Shown: piece after piece, positions 52,346 to 62,002 of the stretch
Position numbering within the stretch: position 1 is the first letter of the stretch
Layout of the letters: every line of letters begins with the position of its first letter
DNA from: Shewanella oneidensis MR-1
Lineage (GTDB): Bacteria > Pseudomonadota > Gammaproteobacteria > Enterobacterales > Shewanellaceae
Direction of reading: 5' to 3'
DNA: 64,000 bases
Assembly (NCBI RefSeq): GCF_000146165.2
Contig: NC_004347.2
Location: 310,001 to 374,000, forward strand
Program-made: the position numbers and the translations under genes
Notes under the pieces: generated by a model
Database searches by the model: none
What the model was told of the DNA's origin: nothing
What the model saw: the letters and a program-made list of their open reading frames with translations, nothing else

Positions 52346-54010
52346 TTATTTTTTCGCTAACTCATCTTCCCAACGTACTTGAGCACCACGGATCCCATCG
52401 ACACGTTCGCTAAAGGCTTTCTCGAGTACATGGCGTTTGATCTTAAGCGTTGGCGTTAGTACATCGTTTTCGATAGACCATGGCTCATTCACTACTACAA
52501 TGGCATCAACATGTTCGTGGGATTCTAAATGTGGATTCACACTATCTAGTGTCGCTTTTAGGGAGGCGCGCACTTCTTCGCGGGCTTGTAAGTTGGCACC
52601 TTCAGAAAGCTGCACTAATGCGACAGGATGCGGCAAACCTGAACCTATGACGCAAATCAGTTCAACATGGGGATCTTGCGCGAGTTTGCGCTCAATCGGC
52701 ACTGGTGCAACGTATTTACCCTTAGCGGTTTTAAAGTTATCTTTCACCCGACCCGTTATCGTGACACAACCATCGGCATCTATGGCGCAGAGATCGCCCG
52801 TATGGAAAAAACCATCCGCATCAAAGGCCGCTGCAGTCGCTTCAGGTTGCAGATAATAGGCTGTCATTAGACCAGGGCTCTTGATGAGCAGCTCACCATC
52901 CTCACCTTGGCGGATTTGGCAATCCTGCACCGGTTTACCCACAGTGCCGATTTTACGCACATCGAACGGGTAGTTAATGATGGAGTAAGCACAGTTTTCC
53001 GTCATCCCCCAGGCCTCACAAATATTCAGACCAATACTGTGATACCAGTGAATGAGTGAAGGTGGAATAGGCGCAGAACCAGAGCCGAGTAAACGGCAAT
53101 GGTTGAGTCCTAAACCTTTGTGGATTTTGTGTTTCACCAAGCTGCTGATGAGCGGGATCTTGAGTAGTAAATTGAGTTTGCTGACACCAATCTTGTCGAT
53201 AATGTTCTTTTGGAACAGGCTCCAGAGGCGTGGAACAGAGAAAAATACCGTCGGTTTAGCACGTTGCACGTCGGCCACAAAGGAGTCCAAACTTTCAACG
53301 AAGGCGACTACGCTGCCTGAATAAAAGGACGATCCTTCGATCGCGACTCGCTCGGTAATGTGGGCTAAAGGCAAATAGGATAACAATCTATCATTACCAT
53401 TAGTACGTAGATCGCGCACAACCGCTTGGCAGGTCCAGCCATAGCTAGCAAAAGTTTGAATCGCACCCTTAGGTTGGCCTGTTGAGCCCGAGGTATAAAT
53501 CAGCGTCATTATCTGGTCGGGTTCGGGCAATGGCGCTTCAATTAATGGATTGCCCATATTGAGCAATTGTTCCCATTGATATTGGGCTGGCATGGTGTCG
53601 TAGGGCATCGCTAGGCGCAATAATTCGCCACCGACGCCAGCCTCTTGGTCAGCCCAATGATCGAGTTTACCGAGGAAAATCGCTTTCGCACCACTGTGTT
53701 GCAACACATAGCGGATAGTATCTGGATTCGCGGTAGGGTAGATTGGAACGCTAATATAGCCGCCGTGCATCAGGGCGAGATCGGTGATAAACCATTCGGC
53801 GCAGTTTTTAGACAGAACGGCAATCTTATCACCCGGCTCTAGACCTAAATGACGCAGTGCTCCGGCGAGTTGCTGGACTTTTTCTTGTACTTCATTCCAA
53901 GTGAAATCAAGGTACTGTCCCTTGATTGGCTGGCGCAAATAAATCTCATCCCCACGCGTATTCGCCCAGTGCGCCAGCATTTCAATTGGCGTCTTAATCG
54001 CTTTATCCAT
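52346..54010 (-). CDS. AMP-binding long-chain acyl-CoA synthetase
   Basis: 554 aa from ATG 54010 (the frame begins at TTG 54016). It belongs to the ANL superfamily. The ATP-binding loop is IMTLIYTSGSTGQPKGAIQT, the adenylate motif is ICEAWGMTENCAYS, the hinge region is FFHTGDLCAIDADGCVTITGR, and NFKTAKGKYVAPVPIE holds the K-GKxVAP sequence typical of the eukaryotic-like ACSL/ACSBG branch rather than E. coli FadD. It activates a fatty acid to acyl-AMP and then acyl-CoA. Chain preference is unknown. It is transcribed alone with its own terminator. Confidence 0.9.
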   Translation of the reverse strand: MDKAIKTPIEMLAHWANTRGDEIYLRQPIKGQYLDFTWNEVQEKVQQLAGALRHLGLEPGDKIAVLSKNCAEWFITDLALMHGGYISVPIYPTANPDTIRYVLQHSGAKAIFLGKLDHWADQEAGVGGELLRLAMPYDTMPAQYQWEQLLNMGNPLIEAPLPEPDQIMTLIYTSGSTGQPKGAIQTFASYGWTCQAVVRDLRTNGNDRLLSYLPLAHITERVAIEGSSFYSGSVVAFVESLDSFVADVQRAKPTVFFSVPRLWSLFQKNIIDKIGVSKLNLLLKIPLISSLVKHKIHKGLGLNHCRLLGSGSAPIPPSLIHWYHSIGLNICEAWGMTENCAYSIINYPFDVRKIGTVGKPVQDCQIRQGEDGELLIKSPGLMTAYYLQPEATAAAFDADGFFHTGDLCAIDADGCVTITGRVKDNFKTAKGKYVAPVPIERKLAQDPHVELICVIGSGLPHPVALVQLSEGANLQAREEVRASLKATLDSVNPHLESHEHVDAIVVVNEPWSIENDVLTPTLKIKRHVLEKAFSERVDGIRGAQVRWEDELAKK

Positions 54011-54363
54011 AGGCAATTCCCTGTTCTTTATTGTTATTTTGACTCTTTCACCTTAGGCATCAGTATGGCTATTTTTGTGATGTAGCGCAAATAATTTACG
54101 GAATGGTGGAAGACTTAAATGAGGCTAAAGGCTACAAAGGTAGTATGAAATTAAAATGAAGCTTAAGAGAGGTCATACCAATGAAAATAAATGGAATTCT
54201 TTTCAGTCTACATAAGATGTATTGATGAGACTGATTACTTACTGATAAATCATAGATGTTGATATCGTAGTTAATTTACAACTGTTAGCTTATTTTACAT
54301 TTCCTAGCGAGATACTAACATTTGATAGCATCCATCCCTAAATGGTCTTTTGGAGTTATACAA
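54011..54363. other. Divergent upstream region of the acyl-CoA synthetase and sulfatase genes
   Basis: About 350 AT-rich bases without a gene. It should contain the promoter of the interrupted sulfatase gene on the plus strand and of the synthetase gene on the minus strand; no clear boxes were picked out. Confidence 0.45.
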
Positions 54364-54419
54364 ATGAAACTTAAGCTTATACCGCAAACTATAGCGATGT
54401 TATTTCTATCAAGTTCAGT

Positions 54420-54427
54420 ATTACTGC
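54420..54427. repeat. Target-site duplication, left copy (ATTACTGC)
   Basis: ATTACTGC is repeated at 55721-55728 immediately outside the other end of the IS. Eight bases is the usual duplication size for IS256-family elements. Confidence 0.9.
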
Positions 54428-55720
54428 GGTAGTGTTCATAATTCTGTGTCATTTCAGTAAAATATTCAAAAACAGGAATGACACATGACCCAACCTTTTA
54501 ACTTCGAACAAGCCCTTAAAGATCTGCAATCAGGTAAAAGCCTCACAGGTAAAGACAGCATTCTTGGCCCACTGATCAAGCAACTCACTGAAGCGGCTCT
54601 CCAGGCTGAGCTTGAGCAGCATTTAGCGCATGATCCTCAGCCTAATCGTAAAAATGGCAAAACCCCTAAGACCATTAAGCATCCGTCCGGTAACTTTGAG
54701 TTAGACGCGCCTAGAGACCGCAATGGCACCTTTGAGCCTCAGTTGATTAAGAAAAATCAAACTACACTAACCGATGAAATCGAACGTAAAGTGTTATCGA
54801 TGTTCAGTATAGGTATGAGCTATCGCGATATTAATCAACATGTTGAAGATATGTATGGGCTCAATGTGTCTAACGCAACAGTAAGCGCCATCACCGACAA
54901 ACTCATCCCCGAACTTAAAGCGTGGCAACAGCGCCCATTAGATAGCCATTATCCTATCGTTTGGCTTGATGCGATACATTATAAAGTCAAAGAGGATGGG
55001 CGTTACGTCAGTAAAGCCGTTTACACATTGTTAGCGCTTAATATGAAAGGAAAAAAGGAAATTTTAGGGCTTCACTTATCCGAAAATGAAGGCGCTAATT
55101 ACTGGCTATCCGTACTGGCCGATCTTAATAATCGTGGTGTAAAAGATATTCTTATCGCCTGTGTTGACGGCTTGACCGGTTTCCCTGAGGCCATAGCCAG
55201 TATCTTCCCTCATACGGAAACACAGCTATGCGTTATCCACCAGATCCGCAACTCAATGAAGTATGTCGCCTCAAAAAATCAGAAAGCGTTTATGGCTGAT
55301 TTAAAGCCTGTGTATCGAGCCGTGAGTAAAGAAGCCGCAGAGATGGCATTGGACGAACTGGAGGCCAAATGGGGTGATGCTTATCCGTTGGTAATCAACT
55401 CTTGGCGTCGCAAATGGCATAATTTGTCCCATTATTTTAAGTACCCAGAACATATCAGGAAAGTGATTTACACGACCAATGCGGTTGAGGCTGTGCATCG
55501 CCAATTTAGAAAGCTCACCAAAACCAAAGGTGCATTTCCTAATGAAAATAGCTTGTTGAAGCTACTTTACGCAGGCATATTAAACGCCTCAGATAAATGG
55601 ACTATGCCAATCCACAATTGGAGCCTTTGTTTATCTCAGTTAGCGATTTATTTTGAAGGACGTTTAGATAGCGTGCTAGAAATTTAAAAATTAGCCTGAC
55701 ACAGAATTTTGAACGCCCTC
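54428..55720 (+). mobile_element. Complete IS256-family insertion sequence (1293 bp)
   Basis: The terminal inverted repeats are about 24 bp. The left end reads GGTAGTGTTCATAATTCTG and the right end, reversed, GAGGGCGTTCAAAATTCTG; both continue TGTCA. GTTCA and AATTCTGTGTCA are shared exactly, and the outermost six bases agree poorly. One intact transposase fills the element. The flanking 8-bp duplication shows simple, fairly recent insertion. Confidence 0.93.
54485..55687 (+). CDS. IS256-family transposase
   Basis: 400 aa, the family's normal length and intact. ATG 54485 follows AGGAATGACAC. The N-terminus has IKQLTEAALQAELEQHL and FSIGMSYRDINQHVEDMYG, the helix-turn-helix-like DNA-binding part. 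The DDE catalytic core (Mutator-type) has PIVWLDAIHYKVKEDGR with the first aspartate, ILIACVDGLTGFPEAI with the second and TTNAVEAVHRQFRK near the glutamate. C/D(2)H-like residues occur in LCVIHQIRNS. It should excise and integrate the element. It is encoded wholly within the IS, reading in the same direction as the interrupted sulfatase gene. Confidence 0.96.
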   Translation: MTQPFNFEQALKDLQSGKSLTGKDSILGPLIKQLTEAALQAELEQHLAHDPQPNRKNGKTPKTIKHPSGNFELDAPRDRNGTFEPQLIKKNQTTLTDEIERKVLSMFSIGMSYRDINQHVEDMYGLNVSNATVSAITDKLIPELKAWQQRPLDSHYPIVWLDAIHYKVKEDGRYVSKAVYTLLALNMKGKKEILGLHLSENEGANYWLSVLADLNNRGVKDILIACVDGLTGFPEAIASIFPHTETQLCVIHQIRNSMKYVASKNQKAFMADLKPVYRAVSKEAAEMALDELEAKWGDAYPLVINSWRRKWHNLSHYFKYPEHIRKVIYTTNAVEAVHRQFRKLTKTKGAFPNENSLLKLLYAGILNASDKWTMPIHNWSLCLSQLAIYFEGRLDSVLEI

Positions 55721-55728
55721 ATTACTGC
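55721..55728. repeat. Target-site duplication, right copy (ATTACTGC)
   Basis: This is the identical partner of 54420-54427. Sulfatase coding sequence resumes in frame directly after it with the codon CAG completed across the junction. Confidence 0.9.
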
Positions 55729-57670
55729 AGTCAGCATGGGCCGTTGTTTCTCCTAAACCAGCCTCTGAATTCACGATAAAAGCTAATCAAAATGTGCAAA
55801 AAACTTTGCCATTTAATAACAAACAAGATTTTGAGGACGCTCAACGAGGCTTTATTGCTAAACCTGAAACTCTGACTATTAAGGATGACAAGGGCAATGT
55901 CGTTTGGGATCTGGAGCAATATAAGACTTATATAGGCCTCGATAAGGTTGCACCGAATACTGTCAACCCCAGCCTGTGGCGTAATGCCCAGCTCAATATG
56001 CAGTACGGCTTATTCAAAGTGACTGATAAGATTTATCAGATTCGTGGGTTTGATCTTTCAAATATTACCTTTATTGAGGGGGAAAAGGGCTGGGTTGTTT
56101 TCGATCCGCTTATTTCTCCAGAAACCGCCAAAGCTGCACTTGCTTTTATTAACAAGACGTTGGGAGAGCGTCCAGTGACTGCAGTGGTTTATAGTCATTC
56201 TCATGTGGACCATTACGGCGGTGCTGCTGGGTTATTTGCTTCGCCAGATGAAGTGTTGAGAAATAAGGTCGAAATCATTGCTCCAGAGGGATTTACTGAG
56301 CACGCAGTTTCTGAAAACGTTATCGCGGGTAATGCCATGGCTCGTCGTGCTATCTATATGTATGGAGCTTTATTACCCCGTAATCCTCAAGGGGGAGTCA
56401 ATGGTGGTTTAGGGCAAACGACTTCAACAGGAATACCTTCTTTACTGCTGCCAACTAAATTAATTGAAAAAACAGAGGAAGAGGTCACCGTAGATGGAGT
56501 TCGCATGGTGTTCCAGTTGACACCTGGCACTGAGGCCCCTGCTGAGATGAACACTTGGTTCCCCGATAGCAAGGCTCTTTGGATGGCAGAAAATACCACT
56601 AGCACTATGCACAATATTCTCACTTTAAGGGGAGCTCAGGTTCGTGACTCTCTGAAGTGGGCAAGCTTCCTCAATGAAACAATTGAAATTTGGGGCTCTC
56701 AGGCAGAAGTTAAATTCCAGAGCCATCATTGGCCACGTTGGGGAAACACCTATATTGTTGATTATTTCAAGAAGCAGCGGGATCTATATAAATACATCCA
56801 CGACCAGTCAGTACGCCTGATGAACATGGGTTACACTGGCGAAGAGATCTCGGAGCAAATTGTTTTGCCCCCTGAGCTCAATGACTTCTGGCCGAACCGT
56901 GGCTATTACGGTACCTTGCGTCACAACAGTCGCGCCGTTTATCAACGCTATATGGGTTGGTACTCTGGCAACCCTTCGGATTTGGACAATCTACCACCTG
57001 AAATGGTCGGTCCCAAATATATCGAGTTTATGGGCGGCGAAAAGGAGGTATTGATAAAAGCCAAAGCTTCCTTTGATAAGGGTGAATATCGTTGGGTCGC
57101 AGAAGTGCTCAAGCATCTAGTTTTTGCTAATCCAGACAATAAAGAGGGCAAGCTCTTGCTTGCTGATGCGTTGGAACAGCTGGGCTATCAGGCCGAGTCT
57201 GGCCCATGGCGCTCAGTCTATCTGCAAGGCGCTTATGAGTTACGTAATGGCGTTCCTTCCGGTGGTGGCACTGTGACTGCTACACCAGATACCATTCGTG
57301 CAATGACCCCAACTATGTTGTTTGAGTATCTGTCTGTGCGTATCAATCCAGAAAAGGCTGCTGGTAAAAAGATGATCATCAACATGAATTTCACTGACAT
57401 CGGCGAGAAACATACCCTGAGTCTGGAAAACGCTGTGCTTAATCATACGACACGCTATGCAACTAAGCCTGATGTAACTATTACCTTAAGCAAAAAAGTG
57501 ATGGATGATATTCAGCTCGGTCAGGTCACGTTGGAGCAAAAGATTGCCAGCGGTGATATTAAGATTGAAGGGGATCAGCAGAAGTTTAACGACTTCTTCA
57601 GCATGCTTGATAAGTTCAACTTCTGGTTCAACATCGTTACCCCATGATGTAGCGCATTGCTAGCAGATCA

Positions 57671-57700
57671 CTGCCTCATTCAGTAAATGAGGCAGATTTC
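57671..57700 (+). terminator. Probable terminator after the sulfatase gene
   Basis: CTGCCTCATT (57671-57680) and AATGAGGCAG (57686-57695) form a 10-bp stem with a five-base loop, followed by ATTTCTTT. A second stem, AAGGTTGTC/GACAACCTT, lies near 57784-57809 and may end the convergent ridA transcript. Confidence 0.7.
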
Positions 57701-57846
57701 TTTGTGGCCCTAACAACTTTAAGCCTGCATTTTCAGGTTGTTTGGTATTGTGCTAAGAGTCAGAGGGGGGAGCAGTCTTTAGATAAGGTTGTCAATTCAT
57801 CGACAACCTTGATTGATGGGTTATTTAAAACTTAAAACTGAAGAGT

Positions 57847-58230
57847 TTACAGCTCCATCACGCCGTCCATTTCGACTTGCGAATCTTTGGGTAACTGCTT
57901 CACACCGATAGCGGCACGGGCTGGATAAGGTTGGCTGAAATAGCGGCTCATGATTTCATTCACTTTGGCGAAGTGGCTTAAATCCGTCAGGAAGATATTG
58001 AGCTTAACGATATCGTTGATAGTGCCGCCAGCAGCGGTACAAACAGCGGTTAAGTTTTCAAACACTTGCACGACTTGCGCTTCAAAATCATCGCTCACGA
58101 TTTGCATTGTGCTTGGCACTAGCGGAATTTGGCCTGATAAATACACAGTGTTGCCCACTTTTACCGCTTGAGAATAAGTGCCAATTGCCGCAGGGGCGTT
58201 TTCAGTCGCGATAATGATTTTTTCTGCCAT
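57847..58230 (-). CDS. ridA: 2-iminobutanoate/2-iminopropanoate deaminase RidA
   Basis: 127 aa, canonical RidA. It begins [21 protein letters not shown], with [36 protein letters not shown] in its [10 protein letters not shown] part, [14 protein letters not shown] (catalytic arginine region) and VEMDGVME at the end. It hydrolyses the reactive enamine/imine products of PLP-dependent dehydratases and so prevents damage to transaminases, for example IlvE (30328). It starts 24 bases after the spoT stop, so it is the last gene of gmk-rpoZ-spoT-ridA, replacing trmH/recG of the E. coli arrangement. Confidence 0.95.
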   Translation of the reverse strand: MAEKIIIATENAPAAIGTYSQAVKVGNTVYLSGQIPLVPSTMQIVSDDFEAQVVQVFENLTAVCTAAGGTINDIVKLNIFLTDLSHFAKVNEIMSRYFSQPYPARAAIGVKQLPKDSQVEMDGVMEL

Positions 58231-58254
58231 GACGTTCTCTCTAAAATAAGTGGA

Positions 58255-60360
58255 TTAACGATTACGGGATGTGCGGAGCACTTCGGGCAGTACCCGGATA
58301 CGGCGCATCACGTTAGCTAAATGGATCCTGTCTTTCACCGAAATCCGCAGGTTAATCAGATAAACCCGACCATCGCGCTCTTCGGTGCTGAGGTTGTGAA
58401 TGTTCGAGCCTTCGGCGGCGATAATCGAGGTGATTTTGGCCAATGCGCCTTGGTGGTTAACAATTTCCACCCGCAGATTCGCTTGATATTCAACACCTTC
58501 GACATTGTCCCACTGGACGGGAATATATTTATCTGGCTCGCTCTGATAGCCGCGAATGTTAGCGCAGTTTTCCATGTGCACCACCAAGCCTTTGCCTTGG
58601 CTCACGTGGGCAATCACCGCATCACCCGGAATGGGGCGGCAGCAATTGGCGAAGGTGACTAACATACCTTCGGCGCCACGGATTGGCATCTGGTGGGAAT
58701 CGCGGCTTTCTTGATTCTCAAGATTATCGCCAATCAAACGTTGGGCGATCACAATGCTCATGGCATTGCCAAGGCCGATATCGGCGAGTAAGGCGTTTAA
58801 ACTAGCGTGCTTAGTATCGCGCACGACTTTTTCAATCTGTTCCGCTGGAATACTATCGAGCTTAGTCTTGCCGAGTGCATGGTTGAGCAGGCGGCGACCG
58901 AGTGCAATCGCGTCATCACCCTTAAGGCTTTTCAGTACTTGGCGGATTTTAGCGCGGGCCTTACCTGTTACCACAAAGTTCAGCCAAGCAGCGTTCGGGC
59001 GCGCGCCTTTGGCGGTAATGATCTCAACGGTTTGGCCGGAGATTAATGGCTGGCTTAACGGATAAGCTTGGCGGTTCACGCGGGCACCAACGCAGGTGTT
59101 ACCCACATCGGTGTGGACTTCATAGGCAAAGTCGACGGCGGTGGCGTTAACCGGTAATTCTAAAATACGGCCTTCGGGAGTAAACACATAAATCTCTTCG
59201 GGGAAGAGTTCGGTTTTAACGTTTTCCACGAATTCGAAGGAGGTGCTGGCGCTCTGTTGCAGTTCCAGCAAGCTTTGCATCCATTTGCGGGCGCGGACTT
59301 GGGTTGTTGTACCTTGGCCGGTTTCGGCGCCGCCTTTGTAGGCCCAATGTGCCGCAACCCCTTTGTCGGCCATTTGATCCATATCTTCGGTACGTATTTG
59401 GATCTCGACGGGCACACCATGTGGGCCGAACAGGGAAGTATGTAGCGACTGGTAACCGTTGGCTTTTGGGATAGCAATATAGTCTTTAAAGCGACCAGGA
59501 CGCGGTTTATACAGGCCATGCATGGCACCGAGCACGCGGTAACAGGTATCGATGGAGTCGACAATCACCCGGAAGGCGTAGATGTCCATGACTTCTTGAA
59601 ATTGCAGCTCTTTACTCTGCATCTTGTTGTAGATGGAGTAGAGGTTTTTTTCGCGGCCTTTGACTTTGCCTTTAATGCCCGCATCGTTTAGGCGGGTTAA
59701 CACCGCAGCCTCAATACCTTGAATGAGTTCTTTACGGTTGCCGCGGGCGGCTTTCACCACTTCTTTCAGCACTCGATAGCGCATGGGATAATAGGCTTGA
59801 AAGCCTAAATCCTCTAGCTCAGTCTTGATATTGTGAATACCAAGTCGGTTGGCTATCGGCGCATAAATCTCTAGGGTTTCACGGGCAATACGACGGCGTT
59901 TGTCAGGACGAAGTGCGCCTAAGGTGCGCATATTGTGGGTGCGGTCGGCAAGCTTGATGAGAATAACGCGGATATCCTGCGTCATTGCCATCATCATTTT
60001 GCGAAAGTTTTCTGCTTGAGCTTCTTTCTTATCGCGAAATTTCAGCTTGTCGAGCTTAGACACCCCTTCAACCAATTCAGCCACCGATTCGCCAAACCGC
60101 TCGGCTAAATCTTCTTTGGTGACATAGGTATCTTCGATGGTATCGTGCAGCAATGCCGCCATCAGCGTCTCATGGTCGAGACGCATTTCGGCGAGGATGC
60201 GGGCGACCGCAACCGGATGGGTAATATAAGGTTCGCCGCTAGTGCGCATTTGCCCTTCATGGGCATCACGCGCAACTTGGTAAGCCTGCTTGAGCAATTC
60301 TACCTGTTCAGGTTCTAAGTAACCGGAAGCAGACTCCTTTAGACCTTCAAACAGATACAA
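58255..60360 (-). CDS. spoT: Bifunctional (p)ppGpp synthetase/hydrolase SpoT
   Basis: 701 aa, matching E. coli SpoT (702) end to end. It starts with TTG 60360 after AAGGAGAG, and the E. coli gene also uses TTG. Domains: HD hydrolase (EPYITHPVAVARIL, ALLHDTIEDTYV, about 45-150), RelA/SpoT synthetase (REKNLYSIYNKM, YAFRVIVDSIDTCYRVLG, KDYIAIPKANGYQSLH, about 230-340), TGS (FTPEGRILELPVNATAVDFA) and a C-terminal ACT domain. It controls the stringent-response alarmone in response to carbon, fatty-acid and iron limitation. It is preceded by rpoZ (43 bases) and followed by ridA. Confidence 0.98.
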   Translation of the reverse strand: MYLFEGLKESASGYLEPEQVELLKQAYQVARDAHEGQMRTSGEPYITHPVAVARILAEMRLDHETLMAALLHDTIEDTYVTKEDLAERFGESVAELVEGVSKLDKLKFRDKKEAQAENFRKMMMAMTQDIRVILIKLADRTHNMRTLGALRPDKRRRIARETLEIYAPIANRLGIHNIKTELEDLGFQAYYPMRYRVLKEVVKAARGNRKELIQGIEAAVLTRLNDAGIKGKVKGREKNLYSIYNKMQSKELQFQEVMDIYAFRVIVDSIDTCYRVLGAMHGLYKPRPGRFKDYIAIPKANGYQSLHTSLFGPHGVPVEIQIRTEDMDQMADKGVAAHWAYKGGAETGQGTTTQVRARKWMQSLLELQQSASTSFEFVENVKTELFPEEIYVFTPEGRILELPVNATAVDFAYEVHTDVGNTCVGARVNRQAYPLSQPLISGQTVEIITAKGARPNAAWLNFVVTGKARAKIRQVLKSLKGDDAIALGRRLLNHALGKTKLDSIPAEQIEKVVRDTKHASLNALLADIGLGNAMSIVIAQRLIGDNLENQESRDSHQMPIRGAEGMLVTFANCCRPIPGDAVIAHVSQGKGLVVHMENCANIRGYQSEPDKYIPVQWDNVEGVEYQANLRVEIVNHQGALAKITSIIAAEGSNIHNLSTEERDGRVYLINLRISVKDRIHLANVMRRIRVLPEVLRTSRNR

Positions 60361-60403
60361 GTGGCAGCTCTCCTTTACCCAAACAGGTGTGACTCAATGA
60401 GAC

Positions 60404-60682
60404 TTATAGTGAACGGCCTTCAGCGATGGCTGCAACAGCTGCGATTTCAGCAGCTTCGCGCTCACGCACGGTTTGACGCTCATCAGCATCTAAAGTGTGA
60501 GCATTCACTAAACCTAGTTCGATTTCACGCAGGGCGATAACCGTTGGCTTGTCGTTCATCTCTTCAACCATAGGGTCTTTACCCTGCACGGCGATTTGGC
60601 GAGCACGACGCGCCGCAACCAGGATCATATCAAAACGGTTGCCGATTTGTTCTACGGCGTCTTCTACAGTTACGCGAGCCAT
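60404..60682 (-). CDS. rpoZ: RNA polymerase omega subunit
   Basis: 92 aa from ATG 60682, which has GGAG eight bases upstream; the open frame extends further back into gmk but is not translated there. It begins [20 protein letters not shown], with [19 protein letters not shown] and [15 protein letters not shown], the known omega sequence. Omega assists beta-prime folding and forms one of the ppGpp binding sites on RNA polymerase, which fits its place between gmk and spoT. E. coli omega is 91 aa. Confidence 0.97.
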   Translation of the reverse strand: MARVTVEDAVEQIGNRFDMILVAARRARQIAVQGKDPMVEEMNDKPTVIALREIELGLVNAHTLDADERQTVREREAAEIAAVAAIAEGRSL

Positions 60683-60740
60683 GTGTTGAAACTCCAGTTT
60701 ATCTAGGGAAAAAATGACGCAAAATTGTACACTATGGCAG

Positions 60741-61364
60741 TTAGCCTGCCAACAGATCGTTAAGCATATCATTTTGCGCGTGGATCTGACTAGCACCCGT
60801 TAAGCGTTGGCTGCGAATGATCGCCCGCAGATCCGCCAGTGCTGTGTCAAAATCGTCATTGACGATAATAAAATCATATTCTTTATAGTGCGACATTTCA
60901 GAAACCGCCTGTGCCATACGGCTGTCGATCACATCCTTGCTGTCTTGGCCACGGCCGGTCAGGCGACGCTCTAGCTCATCCCGTGAGGGTGGCAGAATAA
61001 ATACGCCAATGGCCTCTGGCATAACCGCTTTGACTTGCTGGGCGCCTTGCCAGTCGATATCGAGGAACACATCAATACCTTGGGTTAAGGTGTGCTCAAT
61101 CACATGGCGCGATGTGCCGTAGTAATTGCCAAACACTTCTGCCCACTCAAAAAAGGCATTTTGCGCGATCAGTGCTTTAAATTCTTCAACATTAACAAAA
61201 TGGTAGTGCTGACCATTGATTTCACCAGGGCGTGGCGCGCGGGTGGTGTGCGACACTGAAACCTGCATATCGGCAGGTTTGTCTTTCAACAATGCCGAAA
61301 TTAGCGAGGATTTACCCGCACCACTTGGCGCTGACACAATAAATAAATTTCCGCGTGCGGTCAT
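60741..61364 (-). CDS. gmk: Guanylate kinase
   Basis: 207 aa, as in E. coli. The P-loop is [18 protein letters not shown]; the GMP-binding region contains [34 protein letters not shown] and [11 protein letters not shown]. It converts GMP to GDP with ATP, and it is a direct target of ppGpp inhibition in several bacteria. It is the first gene of the stringent-response cluster; rpoZ starts 58 bases after it. Confidence 0.98.
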
Positions 61365-61608
61365 GAGCTAAATATCCAGTTGGTTAACGCAAGAAGGGCC
61401 CAGAAAGCCGAGTATTATACAGATTTTGACCTTAAAAACGCTAGGGGTAGTTACCCGGCAATTGTAGTCTATTTGTTTGTTACGATTGTTAACGGGTCTT
61501 GTTGGTTCATTTTATTGTTTAGTGTGACTTAAAGTACTGATGCTTAAAATCAGAGGTATCTAAGGCTTAGTGAACTTGAGATTTAAGCCTAATTTAGTTT
61601 TAGCCTAT

Positions 61609-61876
61609 TAGGGCGTGTTGACGTTTCGAGATTAAATTTTGTTCGTTCTGGCAAGCTCGTGCTCGCGAAACGAGGAATGATGTGTAGTTATTCTACTCAA
61701 ATGACGAGTGACAAAGAGCAAGGGCTTGCCAGACGAACCCTTCGGGCAGCATTTGGCTGACGTTTCTGCTGCGTTATCGTCCGTTTATGTAGAATAACTA
61801 CACTGCACGGACTTTGCCTTGCATAAAAGTCAGCCAAATTGCTGCAAAAATAACCCTGAAACGTCAACACGCCCTA
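61609..61876. repeat. Nested inverted-repeat element (~268 bp)
   Basis: The outer ends AGGGCGTGTTGACGTTTC (61610-61627) and GAAACGTCAACACGCCCT (61858-61875) are perfect 18-bp complements. Inside are three more long complementary pairs: TTCGTTCTGGCAAGC with GCTTGCCAGACGAA (61642/61724, one bulge), GCAGCATTTGGCTGAC with GTCAGCCAAATTGCTGC (61746/61829, one bulge) and GTGTAGTTATTCTAC with GTAGAATAACTACAC (61682/61789, perfect 15 bp). No coding frame is apparent. It is probably a non-autonomous mobile or structured intergenic repeat; the family is not identified. Confidence 0.75.
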
Positions 61877-62002
61877 TTATCAGCATTTTTATATGTCTAG
61901 CGCCATATTGCACTGACAATTGCAGCTAAATTCGTTACGCTCATGCCTATACGGCATTTAAGGTCGTGTGCGCTTGGATTATTTCACTATAAAGGAAGGG
62001 TC

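Larger units (their letters stand above)
54364..57647 (+). pseudogene. SdsA-like alkylsulfatase gene interrupted by IS256-family element
   Basis: The gene is in two parts: 54364-54427 (ATG and 21 codons) and 55729-57647. Removing the IS and one target copy rejoins the frame exactly (64 + 1919 = 1983 bases, 660 aa), restoring a signal peptide that ends VLLQSAWA. The rest is a metallo-beta-lactamase domain with YSHSHVDHYGG (HxHxDH), the segment ENTTSTMHNILTLRGAQ, an alkylsulfatase dimerisation region and a C-terminal SCP2-like domain. Homologues such as SdsA1 hydrolyse SDS and other alkyl sulfates in the periplasm. In the current arrangement translation from ATG 54364 stops at TAG 54430 inside the IS. 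The downstream frame has no good start and no export signal. Confidence 0.9.

Noticed and set aside
55794..57647. Stand-alone cytoplasmic sulfatase starting at GTG 55794
   Set aside because: No ribosome binding site precedes it, and coding similarity continues upstream to the IS boundary; the frame is the remnant of the interrupted gene.
60683..60796. N-terminal extension of rpoZ
   Set aside because: The added 38 residues overlap the end of gmk and are absent from omega proteins; ATG 60682 has a good ribosome binding site.
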